DNA of 64,000 nucleotides from NCBI GenBank assembly GCA_963855995.1, contig OY979724.1:9934532-9998531 (forward strand), in the 5' to 3' direction. Below are positions 41,101 through 50,100 of this stretch, piece after piece (within the stretch, counting starts at the first letter, position 1; each line of letters begins with the position of its first letter). The position numbers were made by a program, and so were the translations under genes. Under the pieces are notes generated by a model. The model saw only the letters and a program-made list of their open reading frames with translations. It was not told the DNA's origin and ran no database searches. This DNA comes from Muricea muricata. Taxonomy: Eukaryota; Cnidaria; Anthozoa; Malacalcyonacea; Plexauridae.

Positions 41101-44100
41101 TGTGCTCATAAAGATTTATTTCCAGACAAAAGTCCCGTGGAGGGACGCAAAGTCCCGTGGAGGGACAAATCAGGTCCCGGGAGTCCCGTCGCAGCAAAAC
41201 GTCCAAGCCCATGCTAGTGCAATCCCAATAATTTGGATCGCATGAGTATATCAAGATGTGCTTAAGAGTTGTTATGAGCAGTTGTTATGATGCTCATCGC
41301 GCAGGACTTATATCAATTGGTTGCCCCTTTTCAATCGAGAAATTATGTTTTTTTTTTTTTTGTTTTTTTTTTTTTGTTTTTTTTTTGTTTTTTTTTTTTT
41401 TAAGACATTGCATAAGTGAATATAAGTCCTGCGCGATGAGCATCATAACAACTGCTCATAACAACTTTTAAGCACATCTTGATATACTCATGCGATCCAA
41501 ATTATTGGGATTGCACTAGCATGGGCTTGGACGTTTTGCTGCGACGGGACTCCCGGGACCTGATTTGTCCCTCCACGGGACTTTTGTCTGGAAATAAATC
41601 TTTATGAGCACATGCTCAAACAGCATGAGCACTTGTTCATATGCTCACAATTGCTCATGAGCACTTGCTCATATGCTCACAATTGCTCATGAGCACTTGC
41701 TCATATGCTCACAATTGCTCATGAGCACTTGCTCATTTGCTCATAAGGTAGATTAATATATATATAGTTCTTTGAGATCTAAACACTAACATTATATATT
41801 CAAATTATTTTAAGATCCTAAGGCTGGCGTGGGTTCGTTTTGCTGTGACGGGACTCCCGGGACTTAATTTGTCCCTCCACGGGACTTTGTGTCCCTCCAC
41901 GGGACTTTTGTCTAGAAATAAATTTTTATGAGCACATGCTCAAACGGTATGAGCACTTGCTCAAACGGTATGAGCACTTGCTCATACGCTGACTGCTAAT
42001 GAGCAATTGCTCATTAATTTGCTCATAAAATTACAGCGCTTCCCAAAAACAGGCCATTTCTGGATAGTTAGTCTAGCGGAATGAGCTGCAAGTTTTGCGG
42101 GAAAGTATTTAATCGCAGCTTCAACCTACGCCGTCACGAAAGAGAATACTGTACACTAAAGGATCGAAGAATTCAGGAAATGGATTTCGAAGATAATATT
42201 TCAACAAATTCTATTGATAGTGAGTCCGAAAGTTTAATGGCAACCGACAATGAGGGGGAAAACGAAGAGCAGTTGGATCCTTGGCTACCATTAATTGAAG
42301 AAGCAAAGCGACGTTTAGATGAGCAAACTGCAAGAGATCAAGCATATTCCAATGTTTTGCCGAAACTTCAGAAAGAACTAGAAAGCGTTTACATGCAACG
42401 CCTTATGTGGATGGTACAACTTAAAAACGATCCAATACATAGAAAAATAATGCAGACAAAAAATGCATTGATGAAAAACGATGACTTTGATCCAGAAGAA
42501 GCTATGGAAGCTGCCATTGATAAGAGAAAGTTTCTGATAAGAAGACTTTTAAAAGATTATAGTTTTACAAAGGAAAATGATGATGCGGCCGATTAACTGT
42601 TCCCTACATGAGCGTGTTAATAAAGTATACTTTGTAGAATTAATGAACAAAGTCTCCTTTTCTTTTCAATTTTTAATAAATTTATCAAATACATATCTAA
42701 GTCTGGTGTCATCCCTCGAGGGTTATATTAATGCGATGGCTCACGAGCAAGTTGATGAGCAGGTGCTCATGAGCAATTGTGAGCGTATGAGCAAGTGCTC
42801 ATGCTGTTTGAGCATGTGCTCATAAAGATTTATTTCTTGACAAAAGTCCCGTGGAGGGACAAAAAGTCCCGTGGAGGGACAAATCAGGTCCCGGGAGTCC
42901 CGTCGCAGGAAAACGCACAAGCCCATGCTATTGCATTCCTAATAATTCGGATCTAAATTCATATTCATATTCTGAATAGTATAGTATATCAGGATGTGCT
43001 TAAGAGTTGTTATGAGCAGTTGTTATGATGTTCATCGCGCAGAACTTATATTCACTTATGCAATGTCTTCAAAATTAAAAATCATAATTTCTCGATTGAA
43101 TAGCGGTAACCAATTGGTGATTTTGCTTATACTACAACCACAGAGAATATGCATAGTATATAGCAAGTTTTAAAATGATTTATAATACATCATACAGTTG
43201 ATGTGAATTTTAATTTACACACGCGAATAATATAGTCAATAAGATTGTTAATACACACTGTTCTTTGGGATTCGGAATACAGCTGAAACCAAATGAAACA
43301 AGACATATCAAACATTGTTTCAAAGTAGTCTCCGTGCATCGCCGATGACTCTGGATACTTCAAAATCTTGCATGCTTTAACCATCCCTTGCCACATAGCT
43401 ACATGATGCAATAGTGATAGAGCCTGTTATGCTGCATATACTAAAATGACGATATAAATCCTTCTTACTCGCAAAATATCACCTGTACTTCTTTCTTTAA
43501 ATTTTTAACTAAGGTACTAAACATATTCTGAATAGTATCCGGAGATATCGATATCTTTGCCCGTTTCCGGCATAAACAATACTGTGCGACAAAATAACCA
43601 AACAAAATACACGGTCATATAATGCGACACATAATAGCTAGACTATATTACACAACACAAACACGACATATGAAATATGAAACCCTTTTTATTGTTGAAA
43701 GAATGCAGACAATGTAAACAAAGCGCGACTATAGCGTACGTCACGGGGTGAACGTACGCTGTTTTAACCAATCAGAGCGCGGCTATGGCGTACGTCACGG
43801 GGTATACGTACGCTGTTTTAACCAATCAGAGCGCGGCTATGGCGTACGTCACGGGATGAACGTACGCTGTTTTAACTAATCAGAGCACGGCTATAGTGTA
43901 CGTCACGGCTTGTGTACGTACGCGGTTCAACCAATCATAATCTCGCATACTAATTAGTGCGGCACCCTGTGAAGGCTTGCGCAGCCTCACGCAACCTCAC
44001 GCAACCTCACGCAGCCTCACGCAACCTCACGTCACGGGGAGTACGTACGCTTTTCAACCAATCAGAGCGCGGCTACAGCGTACGTCACGGGGTGTACGTC

Positions 44101-47100
44101 ACGGGGTGTACGTACGCTGTTTGACCAATCATAATCTCGCATACTAATTAGTGCGGCGCCCTATGGAGGCTTGCGGCGCCCTATGGAGGCTTGCGGCGCC
44201 CTGCGGTACCCTTGCGGCGCCCTAAAAAAAAGGGTTGATCGGTACCTATATTACTACTAATTTATGACCTATGCTAACAAGAAACTGGAACAAGCAACCT
44301 TTATTTTTGAGCCTGGCCAATAGTTGTAAATTAGAAGCATAATATTGCAAAAAAATTCCAGTGCATCTCTCTAGAGATTGCTTTTTGCTTTTGATTAAGA
44401 AGAGACTGAATTACTGTATTGTTATATTGGATAAGAACCATTAGATATTCAGTTGTATTTTCTCTTATTTCAGAGGCACATGAAAGCATGCAAAATAAAG
44501 GAGAAATTGGAAAACGCTTCCAAAACTTATTGGTAGGTTGTAGGCACTGCAGTACAACAGTGCTCTCTCTCTCTCTCTCGATGAATAAATGAATGTTTGC
44601 AGTCGTCAAGCAAACGGCATGATGCGTTCATAACGCCTGCTCCGGCTTGATGTCTGATGATAACAAGTCTGCTGCAAATCATCAAAAATCTCGATGCAAG
44701 TTGATTGTCAAGACTTCTTATCCACAAGCTATCAGTGAGAGCAAATTGTTTGAACAATTTGCAGCTATAGTCTGCAAATATCATGTTGTGTATGAATAGC
44801 ACTTTGGCGGAACAGGTTTTTTCAGGGCCCAAAAACTCAATCTTCAATCGATCAAAACTATTAATCATATACATTTATAATGAGCTAATTTATAGACCAC
44901 TGCATTACCTCAGATGCGAGTATTTGTGAAAACCACACGTCACTATCTGACGTCATATGTGTTCCACACGCCAACATCCTGTTAAAAATGTAAAATTGCA
45001 GTAAATGAATGAGTTGTTTAAATATTTATGACATCTTCATGGCCAAGCCATGGAGGTCGTTAGAGTTTAGCTGGCCACTTAAAAAGTTAAGCGATTGCTG
45101 ACTCACTTATTTGGTCAAACCAATTAATGCAGTAAGCTACAAAGGAAATCATTGCCGTGAAGCAGTCTTTATATGTGATAAAACACACGTGGATTTCCAT
45201 AGAACTTTTGCGTCAAATTTCTCGGCTTATACAACATCTATATTGAAAATTCTTTCGCAAACAAACTGACAAGATGGCTATAAAATGGATCGTTTTCGAA
45301 GCTATTTAAAATAATCGCAATTCATGCTTTATCAGAATATAAATGTGATAAAGCACTCCTGCTCGTACATTAAATAGTACTTAAACTTCACAGAGCGAGC
45401 ACAAAGTTGCAAACAGGAGCATAACAGGGGCCCTTAGCCTAGAAATGATAAGACTTTGCTGACAAATACTAGCCCAACTGACCATAACGAAAAAGATGGC
45501 TGCATGTACATTTTACCAGAATGTATTGCGGGCATCAAGCAAAAATGACTGAAAAAAGTTGCCAAGAGAAACGCCCAAGAATAAAAACTTTAACAAAACA
45601 AAGAAAATATGCTCCTCTCTTCAACAGGCATCAATTTGGTTTTTCAAACGACTTCCTAGATCGCAATGCATTCTGGTAAAATGTATATCCGCCATCTTTT
45701 TCGTTACGGTCAATTCCACGAGGAGCCACCATAGATGGTGCAGAGCCTCATCATACTCCAGCCAAGGGAACACACCAAAAACTTCGTATAACTGTTTAGA
45801 TTCGTGGTCTTAGCAGAGCTACCCATTTCAAATGATAATTTTAAATATTATAGTTCGTGGAAGTTATAATTCAACCCATGCATGGTTGGTGGGGAAAAAA
45901 AGGACCTACCTTTCCTTTGTCTTTGACTTTTTCTTCTCTTTGCCAGCTTGTATCAAAGAAAGAGCTTGGTTGTCTTTGTAGACCAGCACAGGTTTGTGCT
46001 GAAACCTTCTTGATGTGGAAACATAAATTCTCGAGGGTTCATTTCGCAGCTGAAATAAATTTCAAAATAGACTGTCTGGTAGTTTGAAGAGAGTGTTGCC
46101 TTTGCAAAAATGCACAGACTTTATAAACCTACCATAATCATACTAGACAGCAAGAGTTCTTGAACTGTGTCATCCCACATTAACAACCACTGAAACAAAA
46201 TAATTCACCAACAAAGTGGTTTAAGGCAGACAATCAGAGCTTCACAGGAGAGAATAGGGGTGGGTGTACTGGTAGGGGTGGGTGCACTGGTAGGGGTGGG
46301 TGCACTGGTAGGGGTGGGTGCACTGGTAGGGCTGGGTGCACTGGTAGGGCTGGGTGCACTGGTAGGGGTAGGTGCCCTCCCAGCGGTGGGTGCACTGGTA
46401 GGGGTGGGTGCACTGGTAGGGGTGGGTGCACTCATAAGGGTCGGTGCACTCATAGGGGCGAGTACGCTCGTAGGGGTGGGTGCAATCATAGAGGTGGGAG
46501 CACTCATAGGGGTCGGTGATTTGCACTCCTTGTGATTGTTAGGCATGCAGTGGCGTGTAAGTAGTGTACAGTAAGTAGAGAGTGTTATACATAATGCATC
46601 CCAAATTCCTCTCAGAGGATGCTCGTTTTGTGAGCCATATGAGTCACTGTATGCAATCACAGTAGTCGTCCAGTGGTATGACTAGAGCATTAATTTTAGG
46701 TGTGGGGTGTTTATTCATAAGTTCAAGCTCTGTCCGATGAATTTCTTTTGAAATCAATGGCATTTGAAATAAAATCTGCCAGAATGCATATGAATAAACA
46801 CCCCCAATTATTGCTCTAGTCATGCCTGTGGTGTTGCCTGCAAGATGTTTGCACTATTTTCACCATCCTACATAATTATACAACTATTTCAATTAAGATT
46901 GTTTTTTCAAAAGCATAAACTGTGAACCATGAGGGTGCAAGGGATGATGGATTATCACTTATTTAGGCCCTGATAGCAAGCAAATTTGCATCATCAGTTT
47001 CCTATGCACAACAGACGCTGGTTCACAGAAATAATTCCAAGTTGAGAAGTGGAAATATTCAATAATCCATCATCTTATTCATCTCTTGAGCCCTCATAGT

Positions 47101-50100
47101 TTACAGTTCACACTTTTGGAATGATAATCTTTATTGAAATAGCTGCATACACAACAAAAATGAATAATTTGTTGCAATATTGCAATGAGTGAACACTGTA
47201 AACCTCCGATTATAAGCCCTGGGATTATACAAGTTTATATAAACACGAAAACAACCAAAAATTAGTATGCTCAGATAAACAAACAAACATTACTACCAGA
47301 ATTATATGGTATACCTGAAAAGTTGGCTTATACTCGGGGAGGCTTATATTTGGGGGGGGGGTGGTCTTATATTTGGAACGGTGTGAACATTAGTAATTTG
47401 ATGGGCTTATAGACAGGGGGTCTTATATTCAGGGGGAGGGGGATGGGGGGAGGGGGCAGCACTTATAAACTGAGATTTACAGTTAAACAACATAGTTCAG
47501 CATTGTTACACCTGACAAAATTGTTCTTATCATGATTTAACAACTGTGAAGATGTTTGCAGCAAAAACCTCCCTTGCATACATATACGGCAGGCAAAAAA
47601 TATTTCAAACAATTTGGTCAAGATTCAAAACAAAGGCTGCACTGAATTTTTCTGGATGTCTACATTTTAGTAGATATCTGATAACACTATTTGGAACATC
47701 CATAACTGGTTGCCTTGGGAAAACATACCTCATCATCTCTGGTACCATAATAGTGTTCACCATAACATACGACTGGGCAAGTCAATTTCTCATTAGGTTC
47801 AACTGACCAACTGTGAATTATTTTCCGATCTGAAATCTGAAAATAACACAATGTTTACAAAAAATCGCTTTATGTTCAAGCTTGATACCAATGGCTCAGA
47901 CCTGTTTCATATGTCACATTTTACTATTTTAGTTGCATCAAAAGCAATTGAAACAATAAATAACAATGTTAGATTGTTAGCCATCTCATTGTCCATTGTT
48001 TGAATTGCATTTGACATGACTGAAATGAAAGAGGTCTTAACTGGCCAGACCAATAAATGGTTGAATGTGAATGTCTGTAGTGCCTCTTCAATGACACTTG
48101 AAGTATACAACCCCACTAAGCCAGAGGTTGCTAAAATCCCACAGTGCATTCCATGTAAACTCCAGACTGGAAATATGCCAATATTTACTATATATACTAT
48201 TGTGATTTGCTAAATATGCAAAGTGCACATAATGCAGCCATGAAATTATATGTTACCTCAATTCCCTTAAGGCCAAAATTAATGTCAATGTTTTGCCCCA
48301 ACAGTGGGAGCACAGGCATAACCAGCAGGGGTTATTGACATTTTAGGAAAGGTTTTCCTCAATACACATAATCTTCTGAGTCTCTTGAGTGGGTATTATT
48401 CATAAGAAACTTTCTTAAAATGACATTATCCCCTGGTTATGCTCACACTCCCCTGTTTGGGCAGGACATTGATAACTGCATAAAGTTTCTGGCTGATGTG
48501 ATTGAGTGAACTCTATAACACTGCAAAAGCAACCTAATATTTGTCTCATACTTTAGTTTGCTCACATATTCATTCACATATGTGAGGAGGAGAAAACCCA
48601 TGATTCTTACAACAAATGAAAACCAGTGTACATTATAATGACTTTGCTACGATCTGACAATAGTCCGACAAACAAGACTGTTGCTCAGACCTTGACAAAG
48701 AAGGTCGGCCAATATCTTAATAATATTGTCTTATGTCGGGTTAAAAATATACTAGGCATGTGGACGTACCATTATCAGTTGGAAATACGTGCAACAAAGA
48801 ATACAAGTAAACAGCTTCATTTGGGGAATTGTGCAACAATATTGAGTAATTTTGGCCCTGAATGACAATTTCATATGATATAGAGGACAGCTTGCTAGTT
48901 TAGGATTTGAGACCTAAGAACTCTTACACCAAACCGCATTTCATGTATTGCATGCGGGCAATCTCTAGCTTGTATCTAGCAAATCACAATAGTATAATTT
49001 CCGATTTCGGGAAAGTTATATCCTGCCCTGCAGGACGGAAATCCTGTCCCATGGAACCAAAATCTCCTCATGCAAAATGGAAATCCCGTCTAATGGGATA
49101 AGAATCCCTTCCTGTGGGACAAAAAAATTAGTCTCTGGAACAGATTCCTACCGGATAAAAAATTCATACAAATAAACAACTTTTTTCATGAGGTTTTTTA
49201 CGGTTATTACGTGGCGTTCTCAAGTTTGATACTTCGGGGCATGGCCCGACAGTTCAGTAACTGCAGCAGTTATATTATATATGTAGAAATTTAATAAGTT
49301 GGATTGTGGAAGTTTCTGGCTTTACCTCATTATCAGTGAAGTCACATACAGAAATTTTTGAGTGGATTTCAAATTCTGTCAGTGCAATTGTGAAATTTCC
49401 ATGATAATTTTCACCATGATATTAGATAGGGGTGCACCAGAAGTTCCGGAAGCTCAGTTTCGGCCGGAACTTGGATTTTTGAGGATTCCGGTTCCGACCG
49501 GAACCGGCGAAAAATGCACGGCTGGAACCCAACGTTGTTGAGCAGCTTGCTTGAACAACATGGTAAAAAACATTATTATCAATATACTGAAAATATAGAC
49601 TAAATTATACAACTAAGACTGAAGTCCTGGTATATCGTCTCAAATCCTCTCTCAAAGTTTATTAAGTATTTCAGCAACAATTTAACGTAATCACAACATG
49701 TTTCTGTCCATTTATGGCACAGTGTTCATAATGCACTTCTCATCGGAAACCCCCACCACCCCCACCCTGGAGAAGCATGGGGCATATGTGGGGGTAATAG
49801 GGGATTAAACTTTTCTTTGCGCCCCATGGGGTGGGGGCTTAGGTCAATTTCGTCAATTGAGTTCACGATGTCAAATACTGAAAGGATTGACTAAATTCAT
49901 GTGTGATCCAAAATGGCCAACATCCAAGGCACAAAGGTTAGAAAGCTTATTAAATCATGTTTTATTCATGCTATTTATTATTGTTATAGGTGGGCTTTGC
50001 CAGTGCTGCTTGCCCCTATATATGGGGCATTTTCCTATATTTTTCTTCAGATTTCTAATCCCCCATGTTTCCCCGGGGTGGGGGTGGTGGGGGCTTCCGA

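Larger units (their letters stand above)
38424..44257. mobile_element. Palindrome 2: 5.8-kb palindromic transposon-like element
   Basis: Arms 38,424-41,312 and 41,421-44,257 are near-perfect reverse complements; outer pairs sum to 82,681. Tips are GTAGTAATATAGGTACCGAT with its complement, flanked by TAA on both sides (38,421-38,423 and 44,258-44,260), which looks like a 3-bp target duplication. Each arm carries subterminal tandem repeats, one 171-codon gene read outward from the centre, and arrays of short palindromes. No transposase is seen, so mobility in trans is inferred. A TWA-type 3-bp duplication would fit PIF/Harbinger elements, but the protein is not their known accessory factor. It lies wholly in NOL11 intron 5. 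Confidence 0.9.

Noticed and set aside
45713-45800. Exon-like minus-strand segment (CTAAACAG acceptor) ending at the MITE
   Set aside because: Its translation does not fit NOL11, and exons 4 and 5 join in phase without it.
46205-46660. Pro/Thr/Ser-rich 151-codon ORF and three partners
   Set aside because: By-products of the 18-bp minisatellite inside NOL11 intron 2.
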